A stretch of DNA of 64,000 nt from Nectonema munidae (Eukaryota; Nematomorpha; Nectonematoida; Nectonematidae): contig JAUIRK010000919.1 in assembly GCA_030549495.1 (NCBI GenBank), forward strand, positions 431,001 through 495,000, given 5' to 3'. The notes beneath the pieces are model-generated. The model was not told the origin of the DNA, ran no database searches, and worked only from the letters and a program-made list of their open reading frames with translations. Below, in pieces: positions 45,685 to 58,100 of this stretch. Positions within the stretch are counted from its first letter, which is position 1. Each line of letters opens with the position of its first letter. A program made the position numbers and the translations under genes.

Positions 45685-46785
45685 CAGTGGCGCACATCCT
45701 GGGGGCGGTTTCAGGGTGGATCTCCCCCTCCTCCAAATTTTCTATAAGTAAGAGTTGTTGCTTGTTCATAAAACATGATCGCATTATAGAATGTAATGGT
45801 AATTCGAATACATGATAATGTAAGATAAGAGAATAAAAGACTTGAAAGAAATTTTTAGTCAAAAACTTTTTCAAACATTCTAGTTTAGAAGAAAATTATC
45901 CTTTCATCAATTCCTGTAATGTGCCTGCTAGACTACTTCATTTTTCAAATCAAAAGCCTATTCCACCCCTAACATTTTTGGATTTTTTAAACTAGTGTAT
46001 ATTCGAAGGTTGTAGGTAAAAATGCCTCCAGAAAAAATCCCCCCAATTAAAAAGTAGGAAAAAATGCCCCTTCATTTTTGATTTTCAGGATTTTTTTTAA
46101 TTATATAAATATTTTTATTTGGTACCGTTTTGAAAGGCTAAATTTCTAAAAAATTTTTAATCTATAGGGTTTTTTTCTTTATAGTTCTTGAAAACAAAAG
46201 CAAAGGTGCAGATTTGTGGGAATGTGTTCTTAAAATTAATTAAAACAAAAATTATATTTAGAAAGTGTTCTGATACACACAAAGTCCAAAAATATTTGCT
46301 ATTTTATAAAAAAAAATTTGTATTTAAAAAATTGTCGTATGCTGAGTTTTTTAGTTTACTTTAATAAAATTTTAAATGTTTTAGATTAAAAGTTGACTTT
46401 TTGTTTTTTTACAAAAAATCTTTATATGACATATCTTTTTAAAAAAAATTTTTTTTTTAATTTTAATTAATAATTTTTTTAAATTTTTTGTGTTGGGGCA
46501 TTTTTTCCTACTTTTTAATTGGGGGCATTTTTTCTGCGCACCATATTCGATATGCAAATTTAATTAAAATATTTTCGCTGTAGGTATAGTATTTAAATTC
46601 ACCAATTTTGTAAAAAAATATATAAAGTAGTCTTATAAATTCAGGACTTTAGGTATGCGCTGAATACACTCTATTTTAAAGGATTGCTTGAATATTTGGT
46701 CTCCCGTGATATTTCCAGACCACTAATTTTGAAAATTGCAACAATAAACTTTCGCCCCCAAGAATTTGGAGGATGTGTTTGCAAG
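45685..46785. mobile_element. hAT-like MITE interrupted by a second MITE
   Basis: Starts CAGTGGCGCACATCC at 45685 and ends with the diverged inverse GGATGTGTTTGCAAG at 46785. The right 200 bp (46590-46780) is an inverted copy of 13322-13520, defining a family. A second element occupies 46007-46542. Confidence 0.72.
46007..46542. mobile_element. Nested MITE with 42-bp inverted repeats and 8-bp target-site copy
   Basis: Arms 46029-46070 and 46495-46536 are inverted with one mismatch (core CCAATTAAAAAGTAGG). ATATTCGA flanks both sides (45999-46006 and 46543-46550), an exact 8-bp target-site copy pointing to hAT-type transposition. The left end carries an extra degenerate copy of the terminus. 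Confidence 0.85.
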
Positions 46786-46789
46786 ATCG

Positions 46790-48786
46790 GCTTTTAAAAG
46801 CCAAAGCGCCCACTATTTTATCTTTAAACAGTAGCATTTAAATTATATTCTTTATGAAAATGAAAAAGTCGTGGGCTAATTTGGGAGGTTGAGGGTTTAA
46901 ATTTAAAATTACGGGTGGGTGCCGCTTTAAAAATTTTAAGTGTGCAGCAATAGTGGTATGTTTATTTTTCTATTGCGGGGCGACCGAAAAATAATAAAAT
47001 GCAGGGCGGAGGGGGTGTGTGTAAATTTTTACACCCTGCGCGTGGCTCTAATGCACACACAAGAGGGCATTAAACATAGTTGCTCTCATGGCCATACACA
47101 AATATCGCCATTATTAAAAATCTCATTTCAATCTGACAATTTTAAGTGGGAAAATTTTAATAGCCAAAAATCATATATTTTTGAACATAGTCTGTCAAAC
47201 TTTTTGTCTCCCGAGTGGTTTTACCAAACTAATGATAACTGTTATGCACAATAAGGATTATTTGATTATAAATTTTCAAGAGTGTATTTAATATAGGCAC
47301 TATGGCACAAAGCACAGGGTTAACTGCAGGTTAATATTTAAATTTAGTTGGAAAATATTTACTTTTGATTTTGATGTGCAGTTTTTGACATGAATCGTTC
47401 TTTTAGCTACCTTGAAAATAGTATCAAAAGATTTCTCACGAAATTTGAAAAGATTTGTCCAATTTTGTACAATAAATGCTTTAGTAGAGGGAGGCTTAAA
47501 ACGTCCGAGCGTAATCGAATTCCCGAAGAAATCTGATGTTTTTGTCGACATCACGTAGTTGTGCGACACTTCTCTGTTTAAAAATAAATTTCGATTAGTT
47601 AAATAACTTTTATAAAGTTGTCAAGTTAATAACTAAGAAACGACTAACTGATTACCTAGAAATACGAATACTTTATTTATTTTACATTTATATATTTTTG
47701 TTGAAAAAAAATTAATAATAATTACGAATTTAAATCAATTATTATTTGTAAAATTCGATGCTTTTTGATAATCATATAAATAATGTTAATTCAAAGTTAC
47801 AAAGTCTCTCAGTTATTATTCTTAAACAAACGATGTATGAAATTTTGATGAAATGAAATCTAGAGGCGAGACCCATAAGCACGCTAGTTAATTTTTTTAA
47901 CACTAGAAAGACGGATAAAAAAGTATACGTTGGGCAATATATTTGAATAAAGTAGAAATGAAGTTAAAATTTGGAAGAAAGAATTTTTGCGCTATGAATA
48001 AAAAGTCATTTGTCGTGGCATTTTTAAATACAGCAAATATTTTTTAAATGCATTTTTCACAAGCAAATTTTTTTCCACTTTCTTTGTTTTTGTAATATTT
48101 ACTTGGTCAGTTTCCTTTTTGTGCAATTTAAAGATGTCTCATCAGATATTTCATCATGAGAGCTATTTTTGGAATTGGTTTCAACAAGTTTATAACTAAA
48201 ATGTCTACGAGATAGGGATAAATCATTAATTTTTTTATAGGATCCAATGCGGGAGGGGCAGATGGGCGCAAATTTTACAACCCGGCTCCGTCTAAAATAC
48301 ATACATATTAACATTAAACACTGAAATACTTCAATCTCAAAAATAGCGGTATAGCCTAATCCTCTGAGCAGGGTTATAACTTAATTATTTGTTATTAAAT
48401 AATGCTCATAAACATAATTTGAAAAACTTTCAGATAAATAAAATGCATTTTTCCTTTTTAGATAAAAAGGTTTAAAAAATGTTATTATTAATTTGATCGA
48501 GTATAAAAACTAGCTAACTCTTTGTCATAAAATTTTCAAAGGAAAAAACTTACTCAAGATGAAAGGATGCAAATAAACCATGAATCACCCTTCAAAATAC
48601 GTTCATCTTGAATCTAATCATAGAATTCTTGCGATGAAAGGCCTTTCATGCTAATTTTTAATGAATACCATAAAAAATTGTTATGCAAGACGAACGTTAA
48701 ACAATGTCAAAACGGTGTAATCAGGAAGCCAATAGGATTGGTCGGATTATTGATCAGTTTTATTTAGCTTGTAAACATTTTCTCAT
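46790..48786. other. Intergenic DNA downstream of GTF2F2
   Basis: 46880-46945 carries a GAGGGTTTAAATTTAAAATT-type string also seen near 29985-30010 (GAGGGTTAAATTTAGAATTG), a dispersed repeat. The rest is AT-rich with no recognised gene apart from the open stretch at 47.3 kb. Confidence 0.4.
47300..47575 (-). other. Unassigned 89-codon open stretch between genes
   Basis: Minus strand: SHNYVMSTKTSDFFGNSITL, GRFKPPSTKAFIVQNWTNLF, DTIFKVAKRTIHVKNC. Preceded by TAAACAG and containing GTAGCT and GTAAAT, so exon edges could exist, but the protein is not recognised. Might be chance. Confidence 0.2.
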
Positions 48787-48792
48787 TTTATT
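48787..48792 (-). promoter_or_regulatory. Polyadenylation signal AATAAA for GTF2F2
   Basis: AATAAA on the minus strand 76 bases past the GTF2F2 stop codon, giving a very short 3' UTR. Confidence 0.6.
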
Positions 48793-48867
48793 AATTGAAA
48801 AGTAGAGAGTATAAAACATAAAAGTAAGGACACATTTCAAGCATCTTGAGAGACTCGAGAAATAGAA

Positions 48868-49122
48868 TCAAGAGTCCTTGTAGTGCCGGAACTCCGGCTT
48901 CAACTCCCACATGTTTTTGAAGGGCGTTTTGACGTTGTAACGGCAGTACTCCTGAAGAACCTTCTTCAAGAAGGCGACGGGCTGGTTCGTTAGGTGCACC
49001 AGATCTTTGATGTTGTAATATTGATGCTTCTCAAAGGCGGAAAACAAAACCTCGAGGATGCTCTCCTTGTCACCGCGAACTTTTTTTACGCTTGTGAGTT
49101 CAGAGTAGGGCGTTGCGTCATT
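48868..49122 (-). CDS. GTF2F2: GTF2F2 last coding exon (winged helix, stop)
   Basis: Encodes KESILEVLFSAFEKHQYYNI, KDLVHLTNQPVAFLKKVLQE and WELKPEFRHYKDS followed by TGA at 48870-48868. Human: HVLDMLFSAFEKHQYYNLKD ... WELKPEYRHY. Its GC content stands out from the surrounding AT-rich DNA. Confidence 0.96.
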   Translation of the reverse strand, partial: NDATPYSELTSVKKVRGDKESILEVLFSAFEKHQYYNIKDLVHLTNQPVAFLKKVLQEYCRYNVKTPFKNMWELKPEFRHYKDS

Positions 49123-52100
49123 CTTGAAAGAAAAACAAAATTTATTATCAAACTCCCTATTCTAAATCTCAGTAGATATTAGTTTTAAAAATGTGTGTTC
49201 TCTTGATGTTCTTGCTTTTGTTTTCGCTCAAAAATTTGTTAAAAAGCTCCCACAATTGAAAGGATATACACTTCTCATGGAAGATCTTGTACACAGGAAA
49301 GAAAATTCTTTAATCATCCTTTCCTTCATGAGTGATTATACGAAAGAAATATTCAAAGAAGAATATTTAAAGGAGTTTAGTTTGAATAAATGACTGCTAT
49401 TTTTTGCTTTAAGATAAAAGTTTAATGAATATTTTTATTAAAATTTAGAATTCCAAAAAAATACCCCACAAAATTTCTTTATATATTAAATCAGACTCAA
49501 TAGAGAGATCTTGGTTTCTAATGTGCTGACTGACATTCACGTTCAATTTACACCGCAACGCCAAAGGTGTAAAGTAGTTGATGTGTAGTCAGCGTGGAGA
49601 AGTGTTATACGTTGCACATGCAAATGAAAACACACTATTCTTACAGGAAATAAGGTGTGGGGAGTGAAGAGTAGGAGTAAACTCGATTTGAAGATGGAAT
49701 CAGAGTTAAAATTAGCCAAGTATTTCGTTCTTACTTTTTTCGTAGTGTAGAATCGTATCGTAATAAAAAATTGGATATTAATTTTATTTGTATATATTAT
49801 TCGTTTAAAGAAACGATTTAAGATAAAACTAGCTTAAAATTTTTGATAAAGCTTAACTTTATATGCTTCAAATTTGAGTTCTAGTTTAGTAAAATCCGCC
49901 CGCCCCCTATGGCCAATTTCTAGATCCGCCCTAACTCAGGTAACAGGTTTGAACCTGATACTCTCAGGTTCGATAAAATAAAACGTACCAAAGATTGAAA
50001 TCGTACAGAACTTCGATATTATTTACAAAAAAAAGCTACGCTATCGTACAGTAATTTCGATATGTCACGTAACGTATGCCACCATTGCTCCTTCATAATT
50101 AAGTCTTTATTTTAAAGTTTTTAAATCAAAAAGGTCAACTTAACAACCAATAATTTTACACTTGAAATCATTCATGTTATTTTAGCAATTAATAATATCA
50201 CTTATGCAAACATAGCCTCTTTTTCAAATATGTAAAGAAGTAAAATTTCTGATGAAAAAAGGAAGAATTGTATCCGAACGACACATTAATTATTATACAT
50301 GAACCCAAACTTTAGATCAAAAGGAAGGGAACGAAAATGCATTTTACTTTGGATTTGGAGTAATGAGTTTTTTGCTTAGAAACGGGTTTATAATTGTTGA
50401 CGTGCTTGTCAAGTTGTTGAACAGTGTGGGTTGGCTTGTTCCACTCCTGGATCTTTTTTTTCTTCAGCTTGAAAATGAAAAAGCGTTTTAACAATTTTTA
50501 AAAATTACGAAAGAAGAAAAAATCCTTGTGTCATCGCCTACACCAATCAGATGTCCAAAAATTCTGCTTCCCTAGAACAACTACTGGTTAAAACAGTAAG
50601 ACTGCTACAAAGTTAGGTAGTACTTTAATAATTATGTAGCTTATTAGTGAATTAGTTTAACCTATGTTTGGTCAAAGAAAGATCTCCAACTAAACAGTTC
50701 AATATTTCATTATATATTTTTATGAATGATATTATATTGATTCTTATGTTCCTTCACATTACATAAGTTGCAATTCACTAAGGGTGCATAACTATCACTT
50801 TGGCAGTAAAATGTCCGCCTCAAAAACCATTAAATTATAAAGAAATTTTACATATGGTGCAAACTACTTTCAGCATCAAATATTATATTTGATATTTACT
50901 ACTTAGTTTATTAGAATTAAAAAGAACTATTTATAATCCTCTAGAACTAACTAAATCCAATTATAAATAAAAAATCTATATTCGACATTTTTATAAAAGG
51001 TTAGTTTCTCACACGACTGCCACTTCTCCGTTAAGAGGTTAGTCTTAAAGGTGTCAACTTGACTCAAAGTTTAACAGGTGAAGAGGTAGTGGTTCGTGGA
51101 GGCAATTGCACCAAAAAGAGACAAAGTGAGAAGTGTTTTATATAGAAGGGCATTAATATTTTAAATTTGTGGAAAAAGGTATGTAAACGAAATATTGGTA
51201 TTATAAGGAAGAAATATGGTAGTCTAAGTCTACCACGTAATCTCAAAATGAGATACGCGTATTCGAAGATTCTTATCTATATATCGTGGCATGAAGCAAA
51301 ATGTGTGACCGGAGATTTGGCCGAATGGCCATTTGGCCGAAAATGTACACACACTTTGAGAATTTTTGTACACCTTGCTTTTTTGCAAACTTGTGCTCAA
51401 TATAAATCGGCAGCGCAATTTTGTTTTCTTTTAACTTCAATGCACAAATTATGCGATGAATAACTTATCTACTCGAAGTGTCCATTCGCCAAATGTGTTA
51501 TAAAATAACATGACTGATTACAAATCTAAAATGTAGTTTTTGTTTCCTTTATTATTGATAATTCTATTCACAACTGATATATGACAAACAATTTTATCTA
51601 CTAGAAATAACACGACAAATCTGTTATGATTTTATTACATTTTATTGTGTTTTAACATTAGAACAACATTATTTTATTGGTTGCAGAAGTCTGGAAAAAT
51701 GTTGAAGTGTATTTACATTTTCGATGAATACGCGTTCTTCTAATGCCCATTCGGCAAAATGCACGTTTGATAAAATTTTAGTTTCGCCAAATGTCCGAGT
51801 ACCGCTAAATAAATTATTAAAAGATTTCTACTGATTTAATTTAAAACTCTGAATATTCTTAGTGAATTTATGTCTAAATATTTCGAAACACCCTCATAGA
51901 AAGGTTGCGGATGTCTGTGGTGGGCTATAAGCATAATAAATAGATTGGGTGTAGACAAAACACTGAATTATTCTCTTAAAATCATTTATCCTAGACAAGA
52001 GAAATTGAATACAAATCATAACAAACATATTTATCCCCTTCTTACATAAGGAGAGGATAGCCTGTTTGCTTCTTGAATCACATACGTATCTGCTATTGAC

Positions 52101-55100
52101 AGAATAGCATGCTATTCTATGAAAGGAATTAAGTAACAGGTGCGTGTGTGCTATGTGTTTTCAAATGTGTATTTTGTCGTTATGTGTTCAAAGACTCGAC
52201 TGTTTGGATATTTTACTTCAATAAAAATTTTAACTGATTGTAACATCAATAATTTGGTATAAATATTCAATCTATTTCAATGTGTGTGTGAGTGATGTGC
52301 TCTGATGTTCTACGCTTTACCAATCAAATAAGAGCTATAAAATTTTCAGATGTAAAAGAAAAATTATATTTATGAATAATCATGATCAAATTGAAAGAGA
52401 ATAAACGACATGAAAGATGGGAAATAAATCATGAATGGAGGAACTCGCTTTGTGCTGAAGATCATATCAGATGGAAGCAAAGATCAATTTTGGGTAACGG
52501 GTCAAAATCTTACATTCATGTAATTCGAGGAAGAAGTTGAAGGCCTGCATTCGGCTCGTTGAGAAACTTTCCCTTCGATACATATGGTGTTTTGAAGTGA
52601 GTCCTTTTCAATTCCGGCGCTCGCAGATCCTGCCGCTCCTTGTCCAGCCTCTGAATCAAAAAATTGAATCGATAAAAAATGAAGTATTGATTTTAACGCG
52701 GTACATGTAATGCTGAAATAATGTATAGGCTAAAAAAGGAATAGCTTGGGGAAGTTTGTTCAGCCTGTTCATCGCTATACTTTCCTTGGTTGATCGCTCA
52801 TTGATTCTACTCAATTTTAGAATACATTAAAAAGTATAAACTTTTTTATTTAATTACACTAATTAATAAATATTAGTTAATTATGAAATTCAAAAAAACT
52901 TTTTACTTAAAAGATGAAAAAGGATTGAGAATTCAAAAATACTAAATGTCATCTTTGACGTGTTTTGGCAAAAACTTATAACATTTCAAAATGATTAATT
53001 TTTATAGTTATAATCGAAGAAAAAAATTCTCTTCATCCCCCTGCCAAACTTCCATATGCAATTTAATTGAGCATTTTTATTTTACAAGTTATAAGTATTT
53101 TTAGTTTCCAAGTTTATACTCTTTTTATTTTTTAGTTCAAATATATATTTACATTCTATCATTCAAAGAAATTTGAAACTAACAAAAATAAAATACCTCG
53201 ATATTTTCATTATATTCTTTCAAATATATTTTCCTCCCAACGATTTTTAACAAAATCTAGTGAATTTTTTTATATTTAAATATTGCGTATTTTGAATTTA
53301 GTGGTGACAAATAATTCTGATAAAATCAATCAAAAGCTTTTCAAGCAAAATCCTTAAAAGTACCGAAAATTCAATAGAGGACAGCGGTCACTCTTCAAAA
53401 ATTTTATTATAAATATTGTAAAATGGCCTAAAAACATGGGCGCCGGCACATTGGGGTAAGAGGGGGCACTTGCCCCCTGGAAATGTAAAGATTTTGGGAA
53501 AAATATTATACAGAAATGGCTTTTATTAATAATAATTTATATTATTTTTCATACTTAACTGAAATTGCATTCTCAGAATTTTGTTGCTATGTATAGGTTT
53601 GTGAGGAATGATATTAATTGTGCGCTTTTTAATGACATGAGATTGCCTTGATTACTTTATATTACATTACTTCCATTTTTCTTTTATCACAACAACAAAA
53701 TGCTTCACTGTCTTTCTTTTGACATTGTTCTTCTTCTTTTCATTTAATTCTTTTTGCGCTTCAATATCATATGATTATTTTAATATGCTAACTTCTTATT
53801 TTTGCTCAAGGATATTTGTATTATTTAACGCGCTTAAGGTATTTTCTTCTTTTTCTTAATTTTTAGATATATGTCACCTTTCATCGACAAAGAATATGTA
53901 TTCAGTATGCAACTGTTTCATACCTATAAATATTCGGTAGGCTTGTGCAAGGTATTGAATCAGCTAATTTAAAAGTATATTTTACTTCAGATAATACATT
54001 TGTTTTATTATTCGTTGTGAAGGTGATCTGTGTTTGAATTTGGCTGCATTTCTGCGTCATTTTACATTCATTTTGCAATTTTTAAAGTGTTTGAAAATTT
54101 TTGTTACTTTTAAAAACTATCTACATGTAGTTCGATAATGGAAATACGAAATTTTTTAAATCCCAAAGGCAGCCCAATATAGAAAATAAAGATGGGAGTG
54201 ATTGCGGTAGAAATAAAAAACAAAACCTGTGAATTCAGTTCCACCTTTGAATGCCCTGTAAGTGAAATTCAGAGCACACGCGCAAGTGAAATTCAGAACA
54301 CAAAACATGTTCATCATCCTCAACAAATGAGCTTCATATTGGAAATTATCTCAACTGCAAATCAATAGGTGACGATTTAAAACTTCTTCTCATGACTGAT
54401 GCATATAAGCCAGAGAAGAACTACAACTATAAAAAAGATATTACAAAAAACAATATAAGGAGTTTTCGAAATGCATGGCTGACTCAATATGCTCCTTGGT
54501 TAGCATACTCACCTAAATTGAAAGGGGCTCTTTGTATACCGTGTATTTTATTTTCAACCGGTTCATAGAGGATTTCAGGGTGCTTTTATAACTGGTACTT
54601 TCATGAAATACAAGGACTTTAATGAGCACGCAATAAATCACATCGCTAGCGAATGGCATAAAAATTCACAGATTGATGCACAAAACTTTTTTTCTGTTAT
54701 GAAAATTCCGCAAAAAGAAATTTTATGTCAGTTAAACACCAAAATAAATCAAACAGTTGTTAGAAATCGAGAAATAATATCTTCAATTTTATTTTGCGCA
54801 ACAAATGATATTGCAATTAGAGGAAAGGAGTCCATCACAGGAAATTTTCAAGAACTTTTAAATTTCAGAATAAAAGCTGGAGATGATGTCTTAAAAACTC
54901 ATTTAGAAAGTTCTGACAAAAATGCTCGCTACACCTCCCATCAAATGCAAAACGAGTTAATAAATATTTCAGAAGAACTTATTCGAAATTATCTTGTTAA
55001 GATGCTATTGGATTTTCAACACTTGCTGATGAAAGTTCAGATATTTCCGGTACCGAGCAACTATCCCTTGGAGTACGCTTCGTAGATACAGCCAAGTGAT

Positions 55101-58100
55101 CATACGTGAGGAGTTTCTTGGTTTCATACCACTAAGTGATATGAGCGCAGCAGGTGTATCTAATGCAAAATTGCATCAATGTGGAGAGTTTGGACTTAAT
55201 CTTGAAAAAATTCTTGGTCAAGGATATGATGGGTGCTCTACGATGGCCGGAATTGAGAATGGGGTTCAAGCAAAAATTAAAAGTTTACCCAAAGGCTGTT
55301 TTTGGACATTGTGCTTCTCATCGATTCAATCTGATAGTAAATGACCTAAATGCTGTTTCAGCGATTCGTAAATGCTATATGCACTGTTAAATCAACTATC
55401 GTATTTTTGCGAGAAAGTCCATATAGAAGAAAACTGGTTCCAAATCTCTCTTTATTATCAGAAACACGTTGGATCAGTAAACATAAAAACATTCAGGTGT
55501 TTTCAGAAAATTTTAAAGAAATTTATGATGCCCCCTAGACCGCTGTTCAACTACATTAAAAGGAGACGGAAGTGAAACTGCGTATCACTTGTTGTGTGCA
55601 TGTTCCTCTGTAACTTTTCAATTTAGCTTGAAGATAATATCTTTTCATTCTGCCGTTCTTGAATCGATAACACAGGCTCTACAAGCAGTTCAGTTAGATT
55701 TAACTCAGGTTCATGAACAAGTTCGAAACTTACTTGTTATAATTCATACTCATCGAAGCAAAGCAGAAGAACACTTTAAAATGGACATATTCGAAAAAGT
55801 AACAGAAATATCAGAGCATTTAAACATTGAACTCCATGTTCCACGTCAATGTAGCAGGCAAACTCATAGAACTAACTTGCAAACTAACAATATTGAACAC
55901 TATTTTCGAATGAGTGTATATATTCCATACATTGACTCTCTCATTAGCTCACTAAAATCCAGATTCCCTGAAAAAAGTCAATCCTCTTTCATCCATCTCA
56001 AATGAAAAAGCTCTCACGTAAGACCTATATTGAAAAAATGGTTGAAATTTCTAAAACATATCAACTTGAAAATTTTAAAACTGATGCAAGCTGGTTTGAT
56101 TATTTTTGGTCAATATCTTCAGAGACACAAACCATCTACAGTAAAGAATATGCTGAATTGTGGAACTATACAGATTTTTATCCATCAGTTAGGAGTGCTA
56201 TACTCATTCTATTAACTTTACCTGCGACTACTTGTACCGTAGAAAGATCTTTCAGTACCCTTCGTCGAGTAAAGACGTGGATAAGATCAACTATGTCAGA
56301 TGACCGCCTTTCTGGCTTATGCATGCTTAGCGTACATAGAAGAAAAGTTAATGAAGAAAGACAAAATTTCATGGAAAGAATCGTAAACAAATTCGGAACA
56401 GATCGAAGACGACTTCAGTTTCTTTTTGGCCAATAGAAGCAGCTCTGCCCTCCAAGTGATATTTTTTATGTATATATACCTATATTACTATTTTTTTATA
56501 TTACTTATACATTATACCTATATTACTATTTTTTATGTATATATACCTATATATACCACTCATTTTTAACGCACTGAAGAAGACAGATTGAGTCTGTTGA
56601 AATATTTGCTACAATACTACTCCTTTTAGTACCAAATAAAAGTTAAAACTTTGATTTTTACATTATTAACTATATACACAATGGAGTTTTCCTTATCCTA
56701 CATTATACCTATATTCATATACACTTTCTCTTTTCTTGTAAAAGCTTTATTTTCCTCATAAGCTATTTGTTATTTTTGTTTGTAATGCATTTTTCAATAA
56801 AGGATTTATTTTTAGAGTATAGTAAAATATAACCTTTTACATAATAAATAATAAATAAAGTATAATGTGTTCTGCAAAAATCTATAAAATGGGGAAGAAT
56901 ATATTTAAAGCAGCAGAACTAATTGAGATTGAAATTAAGATAAAGAGTTTTAGAGGAAAGAGTTGTATATCCTCTTAATCATCTTATAGGTGAAAACCGT
57001 AACGTTACTAATGTAAGTTATGTAACACCGCTTCAGAATAAAAAAATCAGTTCTAGTGAGTAGTACAGAATCAGTTTTAGTTAAAAAATAATTAAATCTT
57101 TAAATCGAATCCAAAAAAAGCTGTCCCTTGCAAATAATCCTGCCGGCGCCTATGATGGCGTTTCATGTTTATTTTTCAAATTGAAAGTGGCGATCTCATT
57201 TCGCAAGGAGGGACATAAAACCTTTACAAGTCAAATTTCTAACTTGTCAAAAATGTGAGCCCTTTGTTTAAGATCAAGATAAAAAATGATTTAAACATAA
57301 ACGCATTATTTAGGCGGAGAGGGCACCAAAGGAAGTTAGAGGCAGTACCCCCGTGCCACTTGAACGTACTTTGAATTTAGCAATGTTATTCCTTTGTACG
57401 AAAATCAGTCTAATAAAACTCTAGAAATATTTAATAAAAACTGAGAGATTAAATAAAAAGTTTTGATAAATTTGAATTCTCTCAATTCGATATCTTTATT
57501 TTAATTTTATTTAAGAGGTATTTCGCTTGTAAGGGTTGGTGTTAGGGTTACGCATTTTCATATTGCTTTTCTTGTCGAAGTGTTAATTTACATCTACATT
57601 GTTTTTTATTAATTTCCCTTCCGGTCCATTTGATGTAATAGTGATTCAGAATTTGGACACTTAAGGCTTATTCCTATTGATTACTGTAACTAAAAGAGTT
57701 AAATTAATTTAATAGAATGCACAATGCCCTTATAGTATTTGCTAAATATAATTTAAAGAATGAAGTCTTTTATTGCAGAATTCAAATTTATAGCATCTTC
57801 ATTCTTAGATATTCATTTTATTTAATGTTTTATTTTTTTATCAAGGTTGTCTTGAATAGTTAGCAGTATTTGTCGTACACTTTCCTTTAGATTTTTGTTA
57901 ATAAAACATAGGTAGCTCATAAAAGTTTTTTTTTTAAAAGTTAGGAATGGTTGACTAATGATGTCAACTGGTCGGGGGAGGGGTTGCAAAATTTGGCAAT
58001 ATGAGAGATTTAATAAGAGAGGGGGTGGGAGTCAAGGAGGTCGAGAAAAAACCAAAAATTAGATTACATCAATTCTGAACGGTCCCTTATGGGTTTTTTG

